Shown: piece by piece, positions 29,744-35,702 of the stretch
Numbering within the stretch: the stretch's first letter is position 1
Layout of the letters: each line of letters starts with the position of its first letter
Origin: a virus
DNA length: 57,735 nt
Strand: one strand, 5' to 3'
Virus record (IMG/VR): IMGVR_UViG_3300028837_001890
Coordinates: 1 to 57,735 of that record
Notes under the pieces: generated by a model
Told to the model about the DNA's origin: nothing
The model's database searches: none
What the model saw: the letters and a program-made list of their open reading frames with translations, nothing else
Program-made: the position numbers and the translations under genes

Positions 29744-30028
29744 TTATTCAATAACTCCCAGAATATCAGCTTCATTCATAACAATATATTCCTTGCCGTC
29801 TACTTTTACTTCGTAGCCTGCGTATTTTCCAAATACTACGATGTCATTACACTTTACAAGTAGAGAACAAATAGTTCCATTGTCTAATTGTTTACCCTTA
29901 CCTACAGCAATAACTTTGCCTCTAGTGGGTTTTTCTTTGGCATTATCTGGGATGATAATTCCAACAGGATTAAGCTCTTCTTCGAAGCGTTCGATAAGAA
30001 TGCGATCATTTAATGGACGAAAATTCAT
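29744..30028 (-). CDS. groES: GroES-like co-chaperonin (Hsp10)
   Basis: Complete 94-aa Gro[18 protein letters not shown], the mobile loop [15 protein letters not shown] that contacts GroEL (canonical GGIVLPDTAKEKP), [27 protein letters not shown] and a [14 protein letters not shown] end. It would cap host GroEL and could tune folding of the phage capsid, as T4 gp31 does. The mobile loop has NPVG for the usual (A/G)GG, which may change GroEL affinity. Last gene of the minus-strand unit. Confidence 0.93.
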   Translation of the reverse strand: MNFRPLNDRILIERFEEELNPVGIIIPDNAKEKPTRGKVIAVGKGKQLDNGTICSLLVKCNDIVVFGKYAGYEVKVDGKEYIVMNEADILGVIE

Positions 30029-30045
30029 ATTTGGTGTCTCCTATG

Positions 30046-30414
30046 TTAAGTTTTAATTGTACGAAGTATCTCTATAATACAGTCAAGTTTAGTGTCTATT
30101 GTTTTAAGTCTTTCATTTATAGTAGTTTCTGATTCTTCATTTTCTTCTATTGTTAGTTTAATGTATTCATTCATAATATCAATCCAGTTAAAATCTTGTG
30201 GATAATATTTTAAATCATCATTTTCAAATTCAATCCACAAATCAGTTCCTAAGAAATCATTGCTAACATTGCAGGCATATCTATTATATTCATCTTTATT
30301 TATAATATAATGTTTACTAACACTATATTCTTCGCAAATAAGTATATAAAAAGGTGTTTCAAAGACACCTGTTATTTCATTAAAATTTAAAACACGTACA
30401 TTTTTTGATCTCAT
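30046..30414 (-). CDS. hypothetical protein, 122 aa
   Basis: Unrecognised acidic protein; aromatic, strand-rich first part and a C-terminal helix (TTINERLKTIDTKLDCIIEILRTI) likely to form a coiled coil. Its ATG abuts the stop of the sigma-4-like gene. Confidence 0.6.
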   Translation of the reverse strand: MRSKNVRVLNFNEITGVFETPFYILICEEYSVSKHYIINKDEYNRYACNVSNDFLGTDLWIEFENDDLKYYPQDFNWIDIMNEYIKLTIEENEESETTINERLKTIDTKLDCIIEILRTIKT

Positions 30415-30857
30415 TATTTAATACTCTCTAATATGGATTTTATGGGTTTATTGTTTTTAATACGTTTCTTAAAAGCAGTTACTTTCCTTACTATTTTACT
30501 TTTTCCTATACTCCAAAAAAAATCCGAAACCAAATTTGGTAGTTCTTCTTTATAATTATAAATGTCTATATTTATAATTAATTTAAATGTTAAATACATA
30601 TTTAATTTTCTAAGAAGCCATGCATATTTTTGGCGTACACGCTCAGCGCTTTTTTTTGATTTTAATAATAAGCCTATTTTTTTATATGCTAGTTTACTCT
30701 TTGGTTGTCTATGTTTTAATATAAATAATTCATCTTCTGATATAATTTGGCGTACTTCAGATATATTAAGTGATACATAGATTATTTTTTCATCTTTGTT
30801 ACTGCTATATGTATTTGGAATCAGTACAGTGGTTTTTTTACTAGGTATTGTATTCAT
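30414..30857 (-). CDS. sigma-70 region-4-like protein, 147 aa
   Basis: Residues about 38-90 read ISEDELFILKHRQPKSKLAYKKIG, then LLLKSKKSAERVRQKYAWLLRKLNMYL. This follows the region-4 pattern 'xxExxVLxLR-x-YKEIGxxL-x-SxERVRQ-x-ALRKL'. No other sigma regions are present. A basic C-terminal half is unique. It may be a -35-binding regulator or polymerase modifier, perhaps for the late operon whose promoter is not of the early type. Second such protein after 5217-5744. Confidence 0.65.
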   Translation of the reverse strand: MNTIPSKKTTVLIPNTYSSNKDEKIIYVSLNISEVRQIISEDELFILKHRQPKSKLAYKKIGLLLKSKKSAERVRQKYAWLLRKLNMYLTFKLIINIDIYNYKEELPNLVSDFFWSIGKSKIVRKVTAFKKRIKNNKPIKSILESIK

Positions 30858-31397
30858 TTATATACTCATAAAATGAAACGGCCCTCTCACACCACCACTG
30901 TGATTTTCTGCTGCTGTTAATGCTCTATTAATAATAGCGGCAGGTGCAAGACTTGTATGCGCTAATAATGCATTTATTGCTCCTTTTGCGATGTCTTCTC
31001 CGCATCCTACAGCATCGTATTGATCAACACCCCATCCTATTTGGAAATCAGAATGTACTGTAAAAAGCCTTCCTTGTGTAGCGACTAGAAAACAACCACC
31101 TTCTTCTTTATTATTATCTATTTTTGTAAAGCCATAAGTTTTAAAACACTTTCTTACTTCATCTATAAATGTTGTTGTCATGTGTTTCTCTAAATCCCAG
31201 TCTGGACATGGAGGAGGTGCAAATCTATATCGTAATAATTGACCCATTCTAAAACTACTTGTGAAACCTATTAAATAGCCATTATTTATAAATATTTTTT
31301 TATCTCCGCGAACAGTTAAGTTATAACTGCCGACTCCGGCACTATCTGCACCCATCCACACTTTATTATTTTTAACTATTGCTGCTATACAAGTCAT
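30858..31397 (-). CDS. proteasome/HslV-like Ntn-hydrolase
   Basis: After Met removal the protein begins TCIAAIV. Counting Thr as 1, Asp17 (GADSAG) and Lys33 (RGDKKIF) fall exactly where the proteasome beta-subunit catalytic triad lies. 'GFTSSFRMGQLLRY' and a late 'GCGEDIAKGAINALL' helix fit the same fold. At 179 aa it is the size of HslV. Related Ntn-hydrolases are carried by many phages with unknown substrates; a peptidase role in capsid maturation or host takeover is inference. No ATPase partner is adjacent. Confidence 0.82.
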   Translation of the reverse strand: MTCIAAIVKNNKVWMGADSAGVGSYNLTVRGDKKIFINNGYLIGFTSSFRMGQLLRYRFAPPPCPDWDLEKHMTTTFIDEVRKCFKTYGFTKIDNNKEEGGCFLVATQGRLFTVHSDFQIGWGVDQYDAVGCGEDIAKGAINALLAHTSLAPAAIINRALTAAENHSGGVRGPFHFMSI

Positions 31398-31411
31398 TTA
31401 TTTTTCTCTCT

Positions 31412-31780
31412 TTAAAATCCTTTTTGTAATATACCATCTTCATCTCCTTCTCCTTCTTCAGGAGGTCTGGGAGGTAATGATTTTTTTGCATCTTTACGAA
31501 CAATACCCTTAAATTTTAATGAGGAAACAAATTGGTACATTTCTTTTTCTTCAATTTCTTTTTCTTCAATTTCTTTTTCTTCAATTTCTTTTTCTTCAAT
31601 TTCTTTTTCTATAGCCTTTTCAGAAAGGCGTTCATCGTGTTCTTTAATCATTGCGTCAGCTATGGTATATGCTGCTTTAACTTTAATTTCATTATCAATA
31701 CAATCTATGTCTTCTCTGCTAACAAGACCCTGCATAGCATGTGCTGCAAAATAGTCTAAAAGGGTTATATTGTCATTCAT
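31412..31780 (-). CDS. phage protein with EIEEK repeat, 122 aa
   Basis: 'LLDYFAAHAMQGLV' and 'AAYTIADAMIKEHDERL' match a widespread small phage protein of unknown function. A tandem EKEIEEK insertion, about five copies from a 15-bp DNA repeat, separates these from a Pro/Glu-rich tail. The repeat number is likely unstable. Overlaps its upstream neighbour by 4 nt. Confidence 0.7.
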   Translation of the reverse strand: MNDNITLLDYFAAHAMQGLVSREDIDCIDNEIKVKAAYTIADAMIKEHDERLSEKAIEKEIEEKEIEEKEIEEKEIEEKEMYQFVSSLKFKGIVRKDAKKSLPPRPPEEGEGDEDGILQKGF

Positions 31781-32175
31781 AATTTATCCTTCATTTTAAA
31801 TATATTTTCTTTTAATGTTTTAATTAAAGTAGTTAAGTTTTTACTACATTTGTCAATTGTTTCGTTAATTTTATTTAAATTTTTATTCCCTGTTTTAATG
31901 TAACAGGTAAACGTTTGGGGATGACTTATTATCGGAGTTTCTCTGTTTCCATAGTATTCACAAACTTCTTTTAAAGTTTTAAAGATAGCTGTTTCATCAA
32001 ATATTTTTCCTGTTTCATCTTGTAAATTATACCAATAGCGAGTGTCTGCATAAATGCCTATAATTTTAGCTTTTTTAATTAAAGTAAAATTTATATTGTC
32101 TTCTACAAAGTCTTCTAAATAATAAACTTCTTCGCCTACATCAAATTTTAATTTTAAGTCATCATATTTATTCAT
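31777..32175 (-). CDS. SH3-like family protein, 132 aa
   Basis: 'FDVGEEVYYLED', 'KKAKIIGIYADTRYWYNLQDETG' and 'AIFKTLKEVCEYY' give the full family pattern. A C-terminal coiled helix is extra. Unknown function; same family as 1529-1855 and 11555-11836. Confidence 0.65.
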   Translation of the reverse strand: MNKYDDLKLKFDVGEEVYYLEDFVEDNINFTLIKKAKIIGIYADTRYWYNLQDETGKIFDETAIFKTLKEVCEYYGNRETPIISHPQTFTCYIKTGNKNLNKINETIDKCSKNLTTLIKTLKENIFKMKDKL

Positions 32176-32195
32176 AATTTTTCCTTCTAAGTTAT

Positions 32196-32690
32196 TTAAT
32201 GAACGCTAAATATTACATCTAATTTATTAAACCATGGGTTATTACGATACCAAGCATCAAATTTTATTTGAAAAGTAAGCATAGTGTCATAATCATAGTT
32301 ATCATTCTTTAAATTGACCCATAAGTTGTCACAGTCTGCGCATTCCGGATCATGTTCTATTTCTATTGAAGATTTTGTTTCCGTTGGGAATATTTCTTTA
32401 ATGTGTTTTTCAGCTTCTATTAATGCTGGGATACAGTTGGGATAATCTACTAAATAATCAAACGCGTCTTCTTCATCACAAATTTCGTAAAATTCTTTTA
32501 ATTCTTGAAGTGATTTAGTAATTTCTTCTTTATGTTTTGACATTTCTTGTTTTATTGTTTCGTCACTGATTTGTAATTTATTTTTTATAATATTAAGTAC
32601 AAAGTTTTCTGTGCTTATATTTTCTTTCTTAGCTTCTTCAACTATTTTGCTGTATAGAAAATGACTTAAATTTATATACATAGTATTCAT
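32196..32690 (-). CDS. hypothetical protein, 164 aa
   Basis: The N-terminus (MYINLSHFLYSKIVEEAKKENISTENFVLNIIKNKL) looks like a ribbon-helix-helix DNA-binding domain. The rest is acidic, with 'HDPECADCDNLWVNL' as a possible metal site. It lies 4 bp from the RelB-like gene, so both may be regulators. No partner toxin recognised. Confidence 0.55.
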   Translation of the reverse strand: MNTMYINLSHFLYSKIVEEAKKENISTENFVLNIIKNKLQISDETIKQEMSKHKEEITKSLQELKEFYEICDEEDAFDYLVDYPNCIPALIEAEKHIKEIFPTETKSSIEIEHDPECADCDNLWVNLKNDNYDYDTMLTFQIKFDAWYRNNPWFNKLDVIFSVH

Positions 32691-32694
32691 TGTT

Positions 32695-32901
32695 TTAATC
32701 CTCCATTCTAAGTTCTTTCATAGCTTCTTCTAATGAGATATGCGGATTGTTTTTCTTTAAAATAGATTCAGCTAATAAACAGTCTTCTGTATCTTCAATA
32801 AATTCTTCTATAGCTTTGTTAAATAAGTATTGAGGGGTTTTATTTAATTTCTTAGCTAGTAAGTTTAATCTTTCTATTAAATCATTTGGCAGTTTAATCA
32901 T
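32695..32901 (-). CDS. RelB/CopG-like antitoxin, 68 aa
   Basis: 'IKLPNDLIERLNLLAKKLNKTPQYLFNKAIEEFIEDTEDCLLAE' is a ribbon-helix-helix N-terminus followed by the 'EDxEDxxLAE' helix and 'SLEEAMKELRM' tail typical of RelB/DinJ-type antitoxins. No RelE-like toxin lies next to it (neighbours are SH3-like and an acidic protein). It could neutralise a host toxin or act as an operon repressor. Confidence 0.75.
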   Translation of the reverse strand: MIKLPNDLIERLNLLAKKLNKTPQYLFNKAIEEFIEDTEDCLLAESILKKNNPHISLEEAMKELRMED

Positions 32902-33229
32902 TTTCTTTAATTTTTATATTAAGCTCTTCTGCGGCGTTAAAAGTTGTAGTAAGCGCTTTTACAGCTGTTTCAAGGGCTAAATCACGTGATTTATATATAT
33001 TATTATTATTATTATTATTTAAAGCTTCTTCACTTATTCTACAAGTTTCTATTTTTTCTTTATTTTGTGGTTTAGAAGCTAAAGTATAAAATATGTTGCT
33101 TTCACCGTCATAAATTATTTCACTAATTTTATATATTTCAGTACTTATTGTAATACCGTTTATGTAATCTGTGTTTACAGCATATATATAATAAAAAATG
33201 TCGCCGATATTAAATTTTGGATTAATCAT
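32894..33229 (-). CDS. SH3-like family protein, 111 aa
   Basis: 'FNIGDIFYYIY', 'EIYKISEIIYDGESNIFYTL' and a late 'YKSRDLALETAVKAL' helix follow the family. A run of seven Asn (from an ATT repeat) interrupts the C-terminal part. AAAAGGAGACTG before ATG. Overlaps the antitoxin start by 8 nt. Confidence 0.65.
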   Translation of the reverse strand: MINPKFNIGDIFYYIYAVNTDYINGITISTEIYKISEIIYDGESNIFYTLASKPQNKEKIETCRISEEALNNNNNNNIYKSRDLALETAVKALTTTFNAAEELNIKIKEND

Positions 33230-33252
33230 TTTCAGTCTCCTTTTGGTTATTT

Positions 33253-33291
33253 AAAAAATTCAACTATTTCCATTTTGGAAATAGTTGAATT
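33253..33291 (-). terminator. intrinsic terminator
   Basis: Minus-strand TTCAACTATTTCC pairs perfectly with GGAAATAGTTGAA (13 bp, extendable to 15), with a 5-nt loop and TTTTTT after it. It closes the 33307-33723 gene. No separate promoter is seen for the genes after it, so it may be leaky. Confidence 0.85.
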
Positions 33292-33306
33292 ATCTCTAGA
33301 ATAGTT

Positions 33307-33723
33307 TTACGTAACAAATTTAGCGTTAGCTAATAAATTAAAATACATTTTTTGACGTATATTATATAAGTTTTCTAGATTTTCTAAATTATCTTCAAAC
33401 AAATAAACTACAGATTGTCCAACAAGTACTTGTTTATTTTTTTCTGCGTTAGTTTGTCCAATTTTTATAAAATCATATCCGCTAAAAGATAAATAATCAT
33501 TAGAAGTTTGATAATTATAAGTTTTAAAGACATATCGTCCAAATTCTTCATAATTATCAAATTCCTTATATTCATTATTGTTTAATGTATACTCAATAGC
33601 GTCTGTAGATAAAGAATATTTTTTAGAGCAGTTAATTAATAATTTTGCTATTTCTCCATATTCTTTAATCAATTCATTTTTTAAATCATCTTCACAAGTA
33701 CTTCCAATATTATGTCCGCTCAT
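33307..33723 (-). CDS. hypothetical acidic protein, 138 aa
   Basis: Unrecognised. The stretch 'NNNEYKEFDNYEEFGRYVFKTYNYQ-x-LSFSGYDFIKIG' faintly recalls ArdA-type antirestriction proteins, which are acidic DNA mimics, but key landmarks are missing. Single gene between the promoter at 33802-33830 and the terminator at 33253-33291, so independently expressed. Confidence 0.55.
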   Translation of the reverse strand: MSGHNIGSTCEDDLKNELIKEYGEIAKLLINCSKKYSLSTDAIEYTLNNNEYKEFDNYEEFGRYVFKTYNYQTSNDYLSFSGYDFIKIGQTNAEKNKQVLVGQSVVYLFEDNLENLENLYNIRQKMYFNLLANAKFVT

Positions 33724-33801
33724 TTTAACCCCTTTAAAAATTAATAGGTATTAAATTTTTTTTACTTTACAGCACAATACTAACTTAACTTAGTATTTAA
33801 T

Positions 33802-33830
33802 ACTATATACTGCTATTTATTGTTTGTCAA
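33802..33830 (-). promoter_or_regulatory. sigma70 promoter
   Basis: Minus-strand TTGACA-N17-TATAGT, overlapping the last codons of the SH3-like gene upstream. Confidence 0.8.
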
Positions 33831-34080
33831 GTAAATCTTCGACTTTATTGTAAATTTCTGTTCTTGTGCGATATATTTGAGACTCCTCTCTATAATTACG
33901 GCCAGAATAATTGGTTATAGTATATTCTAAATTAAAAATATTTATTTCTTTGTGTTTTTTAATATTTATTGCGCTTATAACTCCATCGTATACCGTATAA
34001 CTCTCTATACTATTTTCTTTATTTTTATTAAGCATATAAAAATAAACTTTTTCTTGTAGACTATATTTTGGAAGTAACAT
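33817..34080 (-). CDS. SH3-like family protein, 87 aa
   Basis: Start set at ATG 34080 (MLLPKYSLQEKVYFY), after CGGAGAAT; the longer frame would run into tRNA-Thr. 'KYSLQEKVYFY', 'YDGVISAINI', 'QIYRTRTEIYNKVEDLL' fit the family. Co-transcribed with the four-tRNA cluster upstream. Confidence 0.65.
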   Translation of the reverse strand: MLLPKYSLQEKVYFYMLNKNKENSIESYTVYDGVISAINIKKHKEINIFNLEYTITNYSGRNYREESQIYRTRTEIYNKVEDLLDKQ

Positions 34081-34107
34081 ATTTATTCTCCGTTTAGTTA
34101 TGTTAAT

Positions 34108-34184
34108 TGGAGCCTTCATCAGGACTCGAACCTGAAACAGACGGCTTACAAAACCGTTACTCTAGCCAATTGAGTTATGAAGGC
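34108..34184 (-). tRNA. tRNA-Thr (TGT)
   Basis: Acceptor GCCTTCA/TGAAGGC, anticodon stem ACGGT/GCCGT, loop TTTGTAA, T-arm with TTCGAGT loop, encoded CCA. The discriminator is U rather than the usual A of bacterial tRNA-Thr. Confidence 0.93.
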
Positions 34185-34194
34185 TATTATTTAA

Positions 34195-34271
34195 TGGCGG
34201 CTTCACTAGGACTCGAACCTAGAACCTACGAATTAACAGTCCGGCGCTCTAACCAATTGAGCTATGAAGCC
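34195..34271 (-). tRNA. tRNA-Asn (GTT)
   Basis: Acceptor GGCTTCA/TGAAGCC, loop CTGTTAA, G73 as expected for Asn, encoded CCA. The anticodon stem CCGGA/TTCGT has one outer mismatch (C27-U43) and one G-U. Confidence 0.93.
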
Positions 34272-34280
34272 GTTGTTTTA

Positions 34281-34357
34281 TGGTGGGTCTATTAGGACTT
34301 GAACCTAAAACCAACGGGTTAAAGGCCCGCTGCTCTATCCAATTGAGCTATAAACCC
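34281..34357 (-). tRNA. tRNA-Lys (TTT) with unusual C33
   Basis: Acceptor GGGTTTA/TAGACCC with one wobble, T-stem TTAGG/CCTAA, A73, encoded CCA. The anticodon stem GCGGG/CCCGT leaves loop CCTTTAA, so the anticodon is TTT but position 33 is C instead of the nearly universal U. Confidence 0.88.
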
Positions 34358-34364
34358 ATATTAT

Positions 34365-34441
34365 TGGTAGGTCTGAGTGGACTCGAACCACCGATTTCAT
34401 CCTTATTAGGGATGCGCTCTAACCAACTAAGCTACAGACCT
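34365..34441 (-). tRNA. tRNA-Ile (AAT)
   Basis: The body is close to bacterial tRNA-Ile(GAT): acceptor AGGTCTG/CAGACCT, anticodon stem CATCC/GGATG, A73, encoded CCA. The loop is CTAATAA, so the anticodon is AAT, not GAT. A34 is rare in bacteria and would normally be deaminated to inosine. Confidence 0.9.
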
Positions 34442-34455
34442 TTAAATCTATATAT

Positions 34456-35325
34456 ACTATGGTTTACTGTACAGCACTTCACATAACTCTTCTGCGCAAT
34501 GCTAAGCAAAACTGCACTAGATTTAATTAAAAATATCTTTACTGTGGTTTGCTACGCTAAACTTGGCGTTGCTTTGCATCGCTTCGCTACGCTAGGCAGA
34601 GCAATGTTAAATTTTAAATTTAGTTTAATACTTTTTCTCTTGTTACTTTAAATGTTCCATAATAACCATTGCATGTAGGTCTAAAAGCCATTAGCCCTGC
34701 TATCTTACCAGAAATGTCTAATAATTTTCTAATAAGAGATTGTTCAAAAACATTTTCATCTAAATCAATATTAAATTCTAATGCCCAGATATCAATTCGT
34801 GGTCTGTGTCTAATAATTGCCCCTTTAGTTGCTGGTACTACAACTCTTCGTGAATCAACTTCATAATGTTTAGTTTTTTTCCACTTATCTTTGAGTGATT
34901 TCTTAGATAAAAGAAGTATTTCGTCATTTGATAATAACGTAAGACCTAGAGATAATCTAGTTCTATCTTTTGTTGCTAATTGTTTTTTATTATCATATTT
35001 AATTTCTTGTCCTCCTTGTCCTAAACACCTCCAAAGAGCTTCTTTTGGCACATAAAGATATCCGTCTTTATCTTTATATGCGAAACCCTCAGCTTCTTCT
35101 TGGGGAGTGAGGTTTTTATTTCTTTTATTATTTGATCCTAGAGTTTTTATATTAAATTTACACATCATTAACGGGGCTGTACCTTCTATCATATAATTTA
35201 TACGCATTTTTTGATATCCTGTATTAATAAAACTGTGGTTTGCTTTGCTAAACTGGGCTACACACTGCAGCGCTGTGCTTGGTGCGACTTCGCTACACTC
35301 AGCACGGCTTAGCAAAAATTTTGAT
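34456..35325 (-). repeat. GC-rich palindromic elements on both sides of one gene
   Basis: 34541-34605 and 35232-35316 both begin ACTGTGGTTTGCT, then CTAAACT, and continue with GC-rich sequence holding CTTCGCTAC. A weaker third copy lies at 34456-34516. Internal pairing is strong, e.g. GCTGTGCT with AGCACGGC near 35272-35307. They contrast sharply with the AT-rich surroundings and bracket the gene at 34620-35207, like mobile palindromic elements. Confidence 0.65.
34620..35207 (-). CDS. conserved phage protein, 195 aa
   Basis: Start set at ATG 35207 (MRINYMIEGTAPLMM) after AGGATATC; the longer frame runs through the palindromic element. 'I-x-GTAPLMM', 'EEAEGFAYKDKDGYLYVPKEALWRCL' and 'VVVPATKGAIIRHRP' match a common phage protein of about 200 aa with unknown function. 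Flanked on both sides by GC-rich palindromic elements and driven from 35343-35371. Confidence 0.7.
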   Translation of the reverse strand: MRINYMIEGTAPLMMCKFNIKTLGSNNKRNKNLTPQEEAEGFAYKDKDGYLYVPKEALWRCLGQGGQEIKYDNKKQLATKDRTRLSLGLTLLSNDEILLLSKKSLKDKWKKTKHYEVDSRRVVVPATKGAIIRHRPRIDIWALEFNIDLDENVFEQSLIRKLLDISGKIAGLMAFRPTCNGYYGTFKVTREKVLN

Positions 35326-35342
35326 TTATTGAATCGTCGACT

Positions 35343-35371
35343 ATTATATTATAATTAAAGTTATTTGTCAA
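35343..35371 (-). promoter_or_regulatory. consensus sigma70 promoter
   Basis: Minus-strand TTGACA-N17-TATAAT. The leader down to ATG 35207 contains one GC-rich palindromic element, which could form a strong 5' hairpin. The four tRNAs lie downstream. Confidence 0.85.
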
Positions 35372-35374
35372 GCA

Positions 35375-35677
35375 TTAATGTATAGTATTATTATATTCAG
35401 AATTATCTTTTTTTAATATTTCTTTGGTTAAATCAGTTATTGCTTTAATAAATAATTCATCTGATTCTTCTTTTTTAAGATTATTCTTTTCTCTAACCTG
35501 CCATATATACATAGCATTAAGGTTTATAATTAAATTTATCACAGTAGATATAACATCAGCTTCGTTTTCTATGCATTCTTTTATAGCATCTAAACATATT
35601 TTATATGAAATATCTGATTGCGCTTTTTTTAGTATATCTTCTTTTAATAAATCGTCTAAATTATTATCGTGGATCAT
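35375..35677 (-). CDS. hypothetical protein, 100 aa
   Basis: Unrecognised all-helical acidic protein (LDDLLKEDILKKAQSDISYKICLDAIKECIENEADVIS). AGAGGTTAAT precedes ATG. Follows the F-box-like gene by 25 bp. Confidence 0.6.
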   Translation of the reverse strand: MIHDNNLDDLLKEDILKKAQSDISYKICLDAIKECIENEADVISTVINLIINLNAMYIWQVREKNNLKKEESDELFIKAITDLTKEILKKDNSEYNNTIH

Positions 35678-35702
35678 TATTAACCTCTATCCTTTTGGTA
35701 AA

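Noticed and set aside
31532-31759. Plus-strand frame rich in Phe
   Set aside because: It is the antisense of the EIEEK repeat of the minus-strand phage protein.
33307-33723. Antirestriction ArdA
   Set aside because: Acidity and a faint 'EEFG' likeness only; length and landmark motifs do not fit, so not called.
34107-34486. Plus-strand open frames of 62 and 68 codons
   Set aside because: They are antisense translations of the four tRNA genes (repeating GLEPxTxxLxxxCSxQLSY).
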